NCBI RefSeq assembly: GCF_003626535.1
Contig: NZ_RBAL01000001.1
Span: forward strand, 1 to 64,000
DNA length: 64,000 nt
Origin: Streptomyces hoynatensis
GTDB lineage: Bacteria; Actinomycetota; Actinomycetes; Streptomycetales; Streptomycetaceae
Direction of reading: 5' to 3'
The notes under the pieces were generated by a model. The model was not told the DNA's origin, made no database searches, and saw only the letters and a list, made by a program, of their open reading frames with translations. Position 1 is the stretch's first letter. Every line of letters begins with the position of its first letter. A program made the position numbers and the translations under genes. This document shows, piece after piece, positions 52,255 to 63,100 of the stretch.

Positions 52255-53423
52255 GCGGGCGGCGGGCCGGGCGGCGTGCCCAGGTCCACGACGGCCGCGG
52301 CCGTGGCCTGGTTCCTGATCACCATGTGCACCCTCCAGCGCGGGTCGCGCTGCAACTCCTCGTGCACCGCCCAGCCGATCCACCGGGCGCTGACCGCGGG
52401 CGGCACCCGGCCGCGCCCGGCGCCCATCAGCGGGAAACAGATCGAGGACAGCGGCGGGTCGTACTCCTCCCGCTCGGCGCGGGCCAGCGCGAAGGACTCG
52501 CGGACGGCACGGGCGATGTCGCCCGGCGCCACCGAGTAGCCGTCGCGGTCGCCGAAGGGCACCGCGACCGCCGCGTGGTAGATCCGGCGGATGCCCCGCG
52601 AGGCCAGCGCGCCCGAGGAGGTGGGCGCGACCGTCCCGGGCCGCACCGGCAGCCCCGGCCGGTGGTGGCGGCGTACCCAGGTGGCGAGTTCGTTGGCGAG
52701 CACGTCCTCCACCAGCTCCCCGCCCGCGTCGCGGATGCCGCCCGCCCAGCGCAGCGAGCCGGAGAGGGTGGGCATGAAGGTCTTGGACATCTCCAGGTAC
52801 ACGTTCTCCGAGGACACCACGATGTCGATGTCCCGCAGCAGGTCCACCGGGGAGACGTGCAGCACGAAGGGCACGGGCGCGTCGGCCACGGTGGCGGTGA
52901 ACGAGGTGGGAGGCGCCGGGTCGTCCCGCTGCGGGCCCGGCTCGGCCCGCGGCCGGCCGGGCGCGCCGGCGGCGTGGGGCGCCGCCTGGTGGCGCCCGGC
53001 CCCGGGCTCCCGGCACAGCGCGAGCACCGCCTCGGCGAGCTGGCTGAGCATCTTCTCCTCGGGGGCCTTGCGGAAGGTCTCCGGGGCGATCCCGTACACC
53101 TCGGCGGCCCGCTTGCGCCGGTCCTGCGCGGCGGCGCCGCGGAAGCCGGGGACCAGGCCGAAGCTGTAGGCGGCCGCCCTGCCCAGGTCGTCCCCCTCGC
53201 CCAGCCGCCGCACGGCCTGGCGCAGCAACTCCTCTATGCCGGCGGGCACATCGTCGGCCGCGCCGCACAGCCCGCAGTGCTCGGCCGCCCACCGCAGCGC
53301 CGCGGGCGGCGCCTCGCGCAGCCGCGGCAACCCCGGCCTGCGTAACTCCCTGAGGTCTCTGAGGATGTCGGCGTGCGAGGGCAGACGGGAAGAACCTGAA
53401 CTCGATCCGGCGTCCGTGTCCAT
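52242..53423 (-). CDS. Macrodomain protein (ADP-ribose binding type)
   Basis: A 393-residue protein. The N-terminal half is helical with two Cys (CGLCGAAD) and unknown role. The C-terminal half (about 185-390) is a macrodomain: DIDIVVSSENVYLEMS, LAGGI-like RWAGGIRDAGGELVED, GTVAPTSSGAL and CFPLMGAGRGRVPP, the segments that wrap ADP-ribose. Macrodomains bind or remove ADP-ribose and related NAD products. It lies inside the predicted signalling cluster but on the opposite strand to its neighbours, and its promoter region is shared with the rightward operon. Confidence 0.85.
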   Translation of the reverse strand: MDTDAGSSSGSSRLPSHADILRDLRELRRPGLPRLREAPPAALRWAAEHCGLCGAADDVPAGIEELLRQAVRRLGEGDDLGRAAAYSFGLVPGFRGAAAQDRRKRAAEVYGIAPETFRKAPEEKMLSQLAEAVLALCREPGAGRHQAAPHAAGAPGRPRAEPGPQRDDPAPPTSFTATVADAPVPFVLHVSPVDLLRDIDIVVSSENVYLEMSKTFMPTLSGSLRWAGGIRDAGGELVEDVLANELATWVRRHHRPGLPVRPGTVAPTSSGALASRGIRRIYHAAVAVPFGDRDGYSVAPGDIARAVRESFALARAEREEYDPPLSSICFPLMGAGRGRVPPAVSARWIGWAVHEELQRDPRWRVHMVIRNQATAAAVVDLGTPPGPPPAQPG

Positions 53424-53966
53424 GCCGTCACGATAGGTGCGCGGCCCGTTCGGCGGGAGTGGCAGAACGCGGCCGGGGCCCGCGGCCCGCAGGCCCTGGG
53501 CCCGGGTGGCATGACGCCGGTGTCCCGGGCGGATTCCGGGTGAACGCCGGGCGAATGCCGGGCCGGGGCCCGCTGCCGCCTCCGCGCCCGGGCGGCGCCG
53601 TGTTAGGGCATGGAACGTGGGTTTTTCGCCGACGGGCGGCCGCCCTCGCGAGGCGCCGACGCGGGCCCCGCGGGAACGGCGCGGCCGAAGGACCCGGCGC
53701 AAGCACCGCAAGCACCAGAAGCGCCGGAAGCACGGAAAGCGCGGAAGTGCCGGAAAACCCGGAGAACACCCACGGCACGGAGAACACGGAAAGCAGCACG
53801 GCGCAGCGCGCACCGAGCGCACCGGACACGGAAAGCACCGGGCACGGAAAGCACCGGGCACGGAAAAGCCGAGGCGGCCGCAGACACCGCGGCCTCGGAC
53901 GGTGCCGAGACCGCGGAAAGCGCCGCATGCGGACGCCGAATGGCGGGGATGGGGGAATGCGCGGCA
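53424..53966. repeat. Divergent upstream region rich in CACGGAAAGC repeats
   Basis: About 540 bases between the macrodomain gene and the rightward operon. From about 53690 to 53885 it holds many degenerate copies of a CGGAAAGC/CACGGAAAGCACCGGG unit, the best being two near-exact 16-base copies at about 53827-53860. Several frames are open through the repeat on both strands, but their products are basic low-complexity peptides without family likeness. The promoters of both flanking genes must lie here. Confidence 0.6.
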
Positions 53967-54611
53967 ATGATCGGAACAGAGAGCGTGGGACGGGTCGTCC
54001 GGCGGGCCGCCCCACCACGATGGGGACGGTGGGCGGCCTGGCTGCACGGCCTGCGCGACGGGCGGCGCGGCCTGCCCGACGTGCCGCCGCCCCCGGCGCT
54101 GCCGGAGCACCAGGCCGCCGTCACCCCCTACGTCACCGAGCAGCAGGCCACCGCGCGGCGGGCGGTCGAGCAGCTCCGGGCCCGGCTGATGTACCGCGAA
54201 CGGCGGCTGATCGCGGACCTCGGGACGCGGGCGGTCCACGTCGTCATCGAGTACCGCGAACGGGGCCGGCCGGCGCCCGCCGCGCTGGCCGGGTTCGGGG
54301 AGCGGGTCGCCGAGTGGCACGCCCACGCGGACGTCTGCCGCTGCCGGGCCGCCGCCGTGCTGGAGCAGGTCAACCAGCACCTCGCCCGCTACTGGGACGC
54401 CGTGCGCCGCCACCACCCGGACGTGCCCGACCCGGCACCGGCCCACCTGGCGCACTGGGGTCCTGCGCCCCTGCGGCTCGACCCGTCCTGGGACCGCCCC
54501 GACTCCTGGCTCGCCCCGCGGGACGCCGCCACGGCCACCGTCCTGACCCGCGCCCTCGAACTCCTCGACGCGGCGCACAGCCTGTCCGGAACGCCCGGGG
54601 GAGGGAACTGA
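53967..54611 (+). CDS. Helical protein of unknown function, first gene of CHAT operon
   Basis: A protein of about 214 residues, mostly helical (TEQQATARRAVEQLRARLMY, then ERRLIADLGTRAVHVVIEYRE). The C-terminal part has many His/Trp and Pro (HLAHWGPAPLRLDPSWD). No family is recognised. The start is uncertain: in-frame ATGs at 53940, 53949 and 53967 all lack a strong ribosome site, and the frame is open to 53610 through the repeat region. The stop lies one base before the lipoprotein gene, so it is part of the rightward operon. Confidence 0.65.
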   Translation: MIGTESVGRVVRRAAPPRWGRWAAWLHGLRDGRRGLPDVPPPPALPEHQAAVTPYVTEQQATARRAVEQLRARLMYRERRLIADLGTRAVHVVIEYRERGRPAPAALAGFGERVAEWHAHADVCRCRAAAVLEQVNQHLARYWDAVRRHHPDVPDPAPAHLAHWGPAPLRLDPSWDRPDSWLAPRDAATATVLTRALELLDAAHSLSGTPGGGN

Positions 54612-54612
54612 G

Positions 54613-55362
54613 ATGAGGCACCCACTCGTGGCCGCGCTGCTGGCGGCCGCCGCCCTGGCCGCCACCGGCTGCGACCAGCTGGGCCAGGCCCTCGGCACCG
54701 ACGTCGACCGCTACACGACGGCCTGCGCGGTCCTCGTCGACGGCTCCGGCTCGGGACAGGAGGACGCCGCCCACGGGTTCGCCGCCGAGGAGAAGCTGAA
54801 CGTGGCGCTGCCCGAGTTCCTGCGCGACCTGGAGTGCCGCACCCTGGCGTTCGCGCCCATCACCCGGGCCTCCGCCGGTTCCACCTGCCAGCAGGAGACC
54901 CTCGACCTCGACCCCGACGCCCGGTCCACCGACGACCGGGACCAGCTGCGCGAGGTATGGCGTTCGGTGGCCCTGGACCAGGCGCGCGAACTGCTGTCCT
55001 GCGCGCGGAACCGGCAGCCCGGCTCCGACGTGCTCGGCGCCCTGGACCGGGTCGGGCAGGCCGCGCCGGACGGCGCCGAGGCGTTCCACATCCTGGTGGT
55101 CAGCGACTTCATGCAGGCGGACGGCTCCTTCCAGCTGCACGCCGACCAGGTGCAGACGCCGGAGTCCCGCGCCGGGGCCCTCGACACCCTCGAAGCCCAG
55201 GGACGGCTGCCGCGCCTCCCGGAGACCACCACCGTCTACCCGGCCGGATACGGCATGCGCTTCAGCGACGACCCCGCCGCGTACGAGGGTTTCGACGCCT
55301 TCTGGTCGGAGCTGCTGGAGGAGCGGGTGAAGATCGATGTCTCATTCGACTACCGGCAGTGA
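54613..55362 (+). CDS. Lipoprotein with VWA-like motif
   Basis: A 249-residue lipoprotein. The signal peptide ends in LAATGC, with Cys20 as the lipidated residue. The mature part starts with a VWA-like strand and metal-site motif (ACAVLVDGSGSGQED; DxSxS), and later shows FHILVVSDFMQADGSF, similar to the third strand of von Willebrand A domains. It would sit on the outer face of the membrane and could bind a protein partner through a metal ion. It is placed between the unknown helical gene and a membrane-protein gene that overlaps its 3' end by 26 bases. Confidence 0.75.
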   Translation: MRHPLVAALLAAAALAATGCDQLGQALGTDVDRYTTACAVLVDGSGSGQEDAAHGFAAEEKLNVALPEFLRDLECRTLAFAPITRASAGSTCQQETLDLDPDARSTDDRDQLREVWRSVALDQARELLSCARNRQPGSDVLGALDRVGQAAPDGAEAFHILVVSDFMQADGSFQLHADQVQTPESRAGALDTLEAQGRLPRLPETTTVYPAGYGMRFSDDPAAYEGFDAFWSELLEERVKIDVSFDYRQ

Positions 55363-56959
55363 CGCGGGCGGGCGCCGGGGGCGTTTCCGGGGCGCGCGGG
55401 GCGCGGCGCGAGCCGCCACCGGCGCCCGGCCGCGGCGGCCCGCAGGACAGGGCGGGCCGCTCGGCGGCGTGGGCGAGGCCGCGGCCGGCACCGGGCGCGT
55501 CGCGCTGCTCGACCGGTGCCGCCGGGAGGGGCGCGCGGCGGCGCGCGGCCGGGCGTACGGCGCCCTGGTGCTCGCCGGCGAGGGGCTGCCCCCGCGCCTG
55601 GCGGAACTCGCGGCGGAACGCGACCGCAGGCGGCACGCGCTGCTGCGGCAGGCGGCTGCCGCGGAGGAGGCGGCGGCGCGGGTCGCGGCCCAGGCCATGG
55701 CGGAGGCCGAGGCGGCCGAGGCGGCGGTGCGGCGCAACGCCGAGGCCAGGGCCGAGCACACCGGGCAACTGGAGATCACCCGCGGGCAGTTGGACCGCCT
55801 CGCGCGCCGGGCGGCGCGCCGCGGCGAGGCCAGGGACGCGCTCGCCCACCTCGTTCGCGCCCGCCGCACGGGCACCGGCCCTGGCCCTGGGCGGCCCGCG
55901 CCGCACGGCGAGCGGGGCGCGACGCGGCAGACGGGGGAGGCCGCGGGGGCCACCGGCGCCGAGGGGGAAGAGGACCTGACGGACGCCCGGGATCTGGCGG
56001 ATGCCGGGGACCTGACGGACGCCCAGGACCTGGCGGATGCCGGGGATCTGGCGGATGCCGGGGATCTGGCGGGGGCCGAGGGGCCGGGCGGCGCCGGGGC
56101 GGCGGTGGCCGGGGAAGCGGAGGACGCCTCCGCGCGGCGGGCCCGCTGGGAGGGCGCCACCAGCGAGTCCGCCATGTCCCGCTGGGGCACCGTGGCCCTC
56201 CTGGCCTGCCTCGCCCTGGTCGAACTGCCCATCTACTGGAGCGTGTTCCGCCGCCTGCACGGCGTCGGCGACCCCGCGAGCAACCTCCTCACCGGCACCT
56301 TCACCCTCGCGGTCGGCACGGTCATGATGGTCGTCCCGCACCTGCTGGGCCGCCTGATCAGAAGGCTGCCCGCCACCGGCGCGCCCCGGCTGCTCGCCCT
56401 TCCGGCGCTGGCGCTGCTCGGCTGCTGGGCGTACGCCTGCTGGGTGCTCGGCGGGCTGCGCGCCGGCCTGCTGGCCGAGGAGCCCGAGCCCTACCCCGTC
56501 GACCCCGAGTACCAGGAGGGGCTCGACCGGGCCATGGCGGACCGCGACAGCGTGCTCGCCGGCCTCGGCGTCGACGAGCGGACCATGGCCCTGATGTTCG
56601 TCGCGCTGCTGCTGCTCTCCGGCGGCATCGCCTTCCTCCTCGGCCTGGGCCGCGCGCATCCCTTCCTCGCGGCCTACCGGGAGACGTTCCGGAGCCGGGA
56701 ACGCCTGGAGGCGGCCGAGCGGGAGGCGGTGCTCGCGGCGCGGCGAGCCGGGCACCGGGCCCAGGGGCACCCCGCCGAGGCCGGCGCCAGGCAGGACGCC
56801 CTCCAGGCGGCGCTGCGGGAGCTGGACGACCTGTACGAGGCGGCGGCGCACGCCTACCTGGACGGCCTCGCCGCCGGGTCCCGCGACCCGGCGGTGACCG
56901 AGGCGGCGATGCGCCTCTCCGGCAGGTGGCCGCTGCTGCCCAGGCCCGCCCCCGCCTGA
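55337..56959 (+). CDS. Coiled-coil membrane protein with hexad repeats
   Basis: A 540-residue protein. An Arg/Gly-rich start is followed by an Ala/Glu coiled coil (about 90-185). Six hexads follow (DLTDAR, DLADAG, DLTDAQ, DLADAG, DLADAG, DLAGAE), encoded by 18-base repeats at 55973-56080. Then come four membrane spans (WGTVALLACLALVELPIYW, FTLAVGTVMMVVPHLLG, LLALPALALLGCWAYACWVL and MALMFVALLLLSGGIAFLLG) and a helical cytoplasmic end. The gene overlaps the lipoprotein gene and precedes the CHAT gene, so the three are probably cotranscribed. No family is recognised; a membrane platform for the protease is a reasonable guess. Confidence 0.8.
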   Translation: MSHSTTGSDAGGRRGRFRGARGAARAATGARPRRPAGQGGPLGGVGEAAAGTGRVALLDRCRREGRAAARGRAYGALVLAGEGLPPRLAELAAERDRRRHALLRQAAAAEEAAARVAAQAMAEAEAAEAAVRRNAEARAEHTGQLEITRGQLDRLARRAARRGEARDALAHLVRARRTGTGPGPGRPAPHGERGATRQTGEAAGATGAEGEEDLTDARDLADAGDLTDAQDLADAGDLADAGDLAGAEGPGGAGAAVAGEAEDASARRARWEGATSESAMSRWGTVALLACLALVELPIYWSVFRRLHGVGDPASNLLTGTFTLAVGTVMMVVPHLLGRLIRRLPATGAPRLLALPALALLGCWAYACWVLGGLRAGLLAEEPEPYPVDPEYQEGLDRAMADRDSVLAGLGVDERTMALMFVALLLLSGGIAFLLGLGRAHPFLAAYRETFRSRERLEAAEREAVLAARRAGHRAQGHPAEAGARQDALQAALRELDDLYEAAAHAYLDGLAAGSRDPAVTEAAMRLSGRWPLLPRPAPA

Positions 56960-57147
56960 CGGGCCGCGCCGCCCCGACGGGCCGCGCCGGGGGCGGGCCG
57001 CGCGGGGGGCGGGCCGCCCCCGGGCGGCCTCGGGCCCGGCGGCGCGGCGGCACGGGGGGGCCGGGCCGCCCCGAAGGCCCGGGCCGCCGGCGGGGCGCGG
57101 CCGTCTGGCGGAACGCGGACCTGGGTAGAGGCCGAGAGGGGGATGCC

Positions 57148-60100
57148 GTGACCGAGGAGACGCAGCCGGGCGGGGACGCGGGCTTACCCGACCGCGCCCA
57201 CGCCGCGGCACACCGGGCGGGAGCCGCCGCCGACCGGCCGCGTGAGTGGGCCGGGCGGCCCGCGCCCGCCCGGGACGCCGGGGAGGCGCTCGCCCGCGCC
57301 ACCCGCACGCTGCTGGCCCGCGCCCGGGAGGACGCCGCCGCCTTCGCTCGCCTGACCGCCTGGCTCTGCTCCCGCCTCACCACCCAGGCCCCCGCCGGGC
57401 AGGTCGCCGCCGAACTGGCGGAACTCGGCCTCGACGACCCGGAACTCGCCCCGCTGCAGGAGCTGTTCACCCGGCTTGGCACCGGGAGCGGGGAGCCCCG
57501 CGCCCAGGCGGAAGCCGCCCGCTCCTGCGCGCGCGCCGCCCGGCGGGCGCTGGACGCCGCCCCCCGCGGCGCCAGGGAACGGCCCGGGATCGCCAGGTTC
57601 CACGCCCTCCTGCTGGTGCGGCAGGCCCTCCTCGCGCCTGGCACGGTCGACTTCACCGAGGTGGACGACGTGGCCCTGGCCGCCCCGGAGCCGGACCCCG
57701 CCGCCCGCGCGGCCTGGCCGGGGCCGCTCGGCGCGCAGCACCAGGTGGCCTCCCTGGTGGACACGGTGCGGATCTTCCAGACCGCCGACCGCAACCGCCT
57801 GGAGCACAGCGTCGCCAGGCTCCGCGAGATGACCGCCGCGGTGCCGGGGGAAGGACCGGCGGCCCAGGCCGCCAGGCGCTCCACGGCCGGACTGCTCTCG
57901 GCCACCTTCCTGCACGCATCCCGCCTCCAGGGCAACCACCGCGACGTCGACGCGGGACTGGCCACGGCCAGGGAACTCCTCGCCGCCCACCACCGCGAGG
58001 GCACCCCGCCGCCGACCGAACTGCGGGTGCTGGCGGCGTTCCTCGAAATCAACGTCGCCTGCCGCGGCGACGACCCGCAGGCGCTGGCACCCCTGATCGA
58101 GGAGCTGACCCGGCACCACGCCGCCCTGGCCCCCGGCCACCAGCTCCGCTTCGCCGTGGCCGCCGCCCTGGGCGAGGCCCACCGCGCGCTCGCCGCCCGC
58201 ACCGGGGACCCGGCCGGACTCGCCACCGCCTCCCGGTACTTCCGGCAGGCCGCCGCCACCGAGCAAAGGCACGTACCGCCGCTGCTCGCGCCCTACTTCC
58301 CCGCCTATCGGGCCGAGACCCTGGCCAACCTGGTCCTGCTCGAACCCGGCCGGGAGGCCGTCGGCCGGGCCGTCGCCGCCGTGCGGGAGGCCCTCGCGGC
58401 GCCGGGCGCCTTCGCCGGGCAGGAAGCGCTCCTGCGGTACTCCCTCGGCCGGGCCCTGCTGCACGCGGCCGGCCGGCCCGGCGAGGCCGGCCTGCTCGAC
58501 CAGGGCCTGGCCGAACTCTCCCGGGTCCGCGAACTCGCCGCCCAGGGAGCCGAGTTGCCGCAGCTCGCCGACGCCCTCACCCGGCTCGCCGAGGCCCACT
58601 GGCAGCGCGGACTGCGACGCCGCTCCGCGCCCGACGTGGAGACCTCCCTGGCCATCGGCCGCGAGGCGCTGCTGCGTCTCTCCGCCGACGTGCTCCTCCA
58701 GCTCGGCGCGGAACACGGCCTCGCGGTGGCCCGCGGCGGGGCGGCCCAGGCGCTGCGGCTGGCCCACCGCTGCGCGCTGACCGGCCGCCGGGCCCGGGCG
58801 GTGGAGGCCCTGGAACTGGGCCGCGGCCTGGTGTTGCGGGCCGCCGCCGCCTCCCGCGGCGTTCCCGAACTGCTGAAGGAACGCGGGCGGCCCGACCTGG
58901 CCGCCCGCTGGCGCGCCGAGGCCGCCGTGGAACCCCTCGGCCCCGGGGCCGCGCCCGCCCTGCTCGACCCGTCCGCCGGGCCGCAGGTGCCGAGCAGCCT
59001 GCGGCGCGGCGTGCTCGCCGCGCTGGGCGCGAGCAGCGGCGAGGGCGCCGTCGCCCTGCTCGGCGTACCAGGACTCGACGAGCTGGCGGCCGGGCTCGCC
59101 GCGGCCGGAGCCGACGCGCTGATCTACCTCGTTCCGGGCGAGGCGCCCGGGCAGCCTGGCTTCGCGCTGCTCGTGCGCCCGGAACCGGGCGCCGCCCCGC
59201 GGACCACCCTGCTGGAGCTGCCGCGGCTGACCCAGGACGCCGAGCCGCTGAAGCGCTACCTCGACGCCGTCGCCCCCCGGTCCAGGGCCCTCGCCGACCC
59301 CGCCCTGCACCGCTCCTGGCGCGCCGCCTGGGACGCCCACTGGCAGGCGGCGCTGCGCGAGCTGTGCGACTGGGCCTGGCCGGCCGTCATGGGACCCGTG
59401 CTGGCGGCCGTGCGCCCGCGCGGCCCCCGGGCGCCGCGGCTCGTGCTGGTGCCCTGCGGCCGGCTGGGCACCGTGCCCTGGCACGCGGCCAGGACCCGCG
59501 ACCCGTCCGGCGGCGCGGGCCGGCGGCGGTACCGGTACGCCTGCCAGGAGGCGGTGTTCAGCCACGCCGCCTCCGGGAGCCAGTTCCTGCGGGCGGCGGC
59601 CCGCGCGCGCCTGCCCCTGACCGGGCGCCGGGTGCTGGTGGCCGACCCCCACCTCGACCTGGTGTGGTCGGAGATCGAGACGCAGGCGCTGCGCGCCACC
59701 TGCTACGCCGACGCCCTCGGCTACGGCGCGTTCCCGACGGCGGCCCGGGAACCCGACGCGCCCGGCACCCCGCGGGACCTCCTCGCCGCCCTGCCGGGAG
59801 GCACGGCCCCCGCCGCCGTCCTGCACCTCTCCTGCCACGCCCTCGCCGGCCCGAGCCCCACGCGTTCCGCGCTCCGGCTGGCCGTGCCGCCGGGCGGTGA
59901 GCCGGACGCCGGGCAGCTGACCGTCGCCCGCATCCTGGACAGCGCCGCCCGCCCGCCGGACCCCGCGGGCCCGCTGGTCGTGCTCAGCGCCTGCGAGACG
60001 GACCTGAGCACCCGCGACCACGACGAGGCCCTGACCCTGGCCACGGCCCTCGTCGCCGGCGGCGCGGCCGACGTGGTCGGCTCGCGGTGGGCCGTCTCCG

Positions 60101-63100
60101 ACGGCTCGACGGCCCTGATGATGACCGTGTTCCACCACTACCTGGTCCACCGGGGCCAGGCCCCGGCCGACGCCCTGCGCGCCGCGCAGCTGTGGATGCT
60201 CGACCCCGGCCGCGAGCCGCCCCCCGGCCTCCCCGCCCCGCTGCGCCGCGAGGCCGCCCGCCGCGACCTCGACCAGGTCCACCTCTGGGCCGCCTTCACC
60301 CACCAGGGCAATCCCACGGCCGGCCCCGGAACCGCCCGAGCGAATGAGGAGCCCCACATGAACGGCACCGAAGGCACCGAAGGCACTGACTGCACCGAAG
60401 GCACCGACAGCACCGAAGGCACCGACGGCATCGACGAGTTGCTGGAGCGAGCGGAGTGCTTCCTGCCCGCCCTGTTCACGCCGGGCCCGCGCCGCCCCCC
60501 TGCGGCGCCCCCCGTGGCCGGAGAACGCGAGCGGGTCATGCGGCAACTGGCCGCGGCCGAACGGCGCCTGGCCCCGGGCGACCCGCGGCTCGCCCCGCTC
60601 AGGGTGCGCCTGGGCACCCTGATCGGCGTCAGGTACCTGCGGGAGGCGGGCGAGGGGGACCGGGAGGAGGCGATCCGGCTGCTGCGCGCGGCCAGGGAAG
60701 GGAGCGCGGCCGGCCTGGGGGAGGACGACCGGCTGCTGGGCACCACGCTCCTGGCCCTGCTCCTGCTGCCGATGCCGGTGCCCTGGCCCGAGGGCCGGAT
60801 GCCCGACTTCGAAGCCATGGTCGCCTGGGCGGTGCGGCAGCCGCCGCCTGGCCCCGGGCTCGTGGCGGAACTGGCGGAGGCGGAACGGCTGCTGACCGAG
60901 CTGCGGGCCGGGCCGCTGCCGCCCGGATGGCGCGAGCAGGTCGCCCAGCTCGCGCGGGCGGCCCGCCTGGTGCGCACGGCGATCCACAGCGGCATCGCGG
61001 GGCTTCCCTCCTTCCTCGGGCGCATCGGGAAATTCGCCCGGGCGCTGCCCGGCGTGCCCTACGGCGACCAGCTGCAGGCCGTGCTCCGTCTCGCCCACTC
61101 CGCGGCGCCCGGCAACCTCCCACGGACGGCGCCCGATTCCCCGCAGACGGCCCCCGATTCCCCGCGAGCGCCCTCCGGTTCCCCGCAGCGGCCCCCCCAC
61201 TCCCCTACGACGGCCCCGGCTTCGCCGCCCGACCCGAGCCGCGACTTCGCGGAGCTGCTGATGCTGGCCGAGATGCAGGTGCCCGGGACCGTGAGCACCG
61301 AGCGGCTGGGCGAGATCTCCTCGCTCCTCGCCCGGCCGGGGGACGGTGCCTCGGAGCGCGCCGTCGTCGCGGATCAGGCCCTCAGCGGGCTGGTCAAGGC
61401 GATCATGGCCCTGCGGACGGGCAAGGCGGAGCACCTGGCCGAGGGCGCCGAGGCGATGCGTGGGGTGGCGCCGAAGATCCCGGGCATGGAGCACATCCTC
61501 CCGGGGATCTCGGCGGCGGGCAGGCTGGTGCGCGGGAACATCGAGGACGAGGACGAGGGGCTGCGCGGGCTCCGGGCGCTCGCCTCGGGTGCGGCCGGCC
61601 GGCCGGGCGCGCCGCCCACGAAGGAGGTCAGGGACGCGCGGCTGCTGGGCAGGGTCATGGAGGCGATGCTCCGGCTCTGGCGGCTCCACAGGTCCCCGGC
61701 CGAGACCGGCCCCGAGCGGGAACGCAGCCTGCGGGAGCTGGAGGAGATCCACGCCGGGCTGCTGGAGACGGCGCGGGACACCGATCCCGGCGACGAGTGG
61801 TATGGGTACGTGTCCATGGCGCTCGGCATCGCCGAGATGGATCTGGCCCTCAGGCGCGGGTTTCGCCTCGGGGAGCTGCGTGCCGGGCTGGAGAAGCTGG
61901 AACGGGCCCTGGCCCACGAGGGCTCGCCGGGTTTCCTGCGCGCGTGGCTCGACAACGTCGTGCTGGCGCTGCGGGCGCACCTGCGGCTGCTCGAAGGGGA
62001 CCCCGGCGGCGTCGCCGGGCTCGCCGAACGGGTTCACGGGAGCCTGGACAAGGGGGACGCGTTCCTCAACCAGCGGGCGCTCGGCCGGGCGAGCCTCGCC
62101 ATGACCCAGCTGTCCGCATACGGGCTGACCGGGGATCGTGCGCTCCTCGACGAGGCGATCGCCGAACTGGAGCGCGCCACGGCGGAACTCGCCGAGGAGG
62201 GCAGCGACCCGATCCGCGGCGACGTGCCATGGGAGCTGGCGCGCGCCTACGCGGCGCGGGCGGGGGACGGCGACCTGGCGCGGGCCGCCGCCGCCGGGCT
62301 GGACTCGCTGCGCCTCGTCGCCGACGACGTCCTCATGCAACTGGGGGCCGAGCACGCGCTCCAGGCGGCGCAGGCCGGGGCCAGCCGGGGGCTTCGGATC
62401 GCCGCCTGGGCGCTGGGCGTGGGGCTCCTGCCCCAGGCGGTGACGGCCCTGGAGGCGGGGCGCGCCCTGGTGTTACGGGCCGCCGGGGCCGCGGCCGGCG
62501 TCCCGGAGCGGCTGGAGGCCCTCGGGCAGCGCGCGCTCGCCGAGGAGTGGCGCCGGGCCGCGCCCCGGTCCCCGGGCGCAGCGGACGCCCCGGGCCCGTT
62601 CGACCGGGAGCACCTCATCCCCAGCACGCTGCGCCGCCGCGCCCTCGACGCCCTCGGAGCGGAACGCGGGGACCTGCTTGCGGTGCCAGACCTGCCCACG
62701 CTGACGGCGGCCCTGGAGTCCGGCGGCGCCGACGCGCTCGTCTACCTGATCCCCGGGCAGGGGAAGGCGGACGGGGCCGCGCTGATCCTGGGCCGGGCGG
62801 CGGGCCCGGCGCGAGCGGAGGATGCGGCCGGTGCGGCACGTGCGGGGGCCGACGCGGGCGCCGTGCTGCGGCTGCCCGGGCTGTCGCAGGCCGGCCGGGA
62901 ACCCCTGGAGCGTTGGCTGAACGCCGCCGCGGACCGCGCCGCCGACCGGCCGCGGTGGGAGGCGGCCCTCGACGCCCTGTGTGACTGGGCGGGCCGGGCC
63001 GTGGTGGGGCCGTTGCTGCGGCGGATCGGGCGCGCCCTGGGACCGGTGCCTGGGCCGTACCGCCTCGTCCTCGTCCCCTGCGGCAACCTCGGCGTGGTGC

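Noticed and set aside
55516..57147. Upstream extension of the CHAT frame
   Set aside because: It overlaps the real membrane-protein gene and gives an Arg/Gly-rich product; GTG 57148 with GAGGGGG is a proper start.
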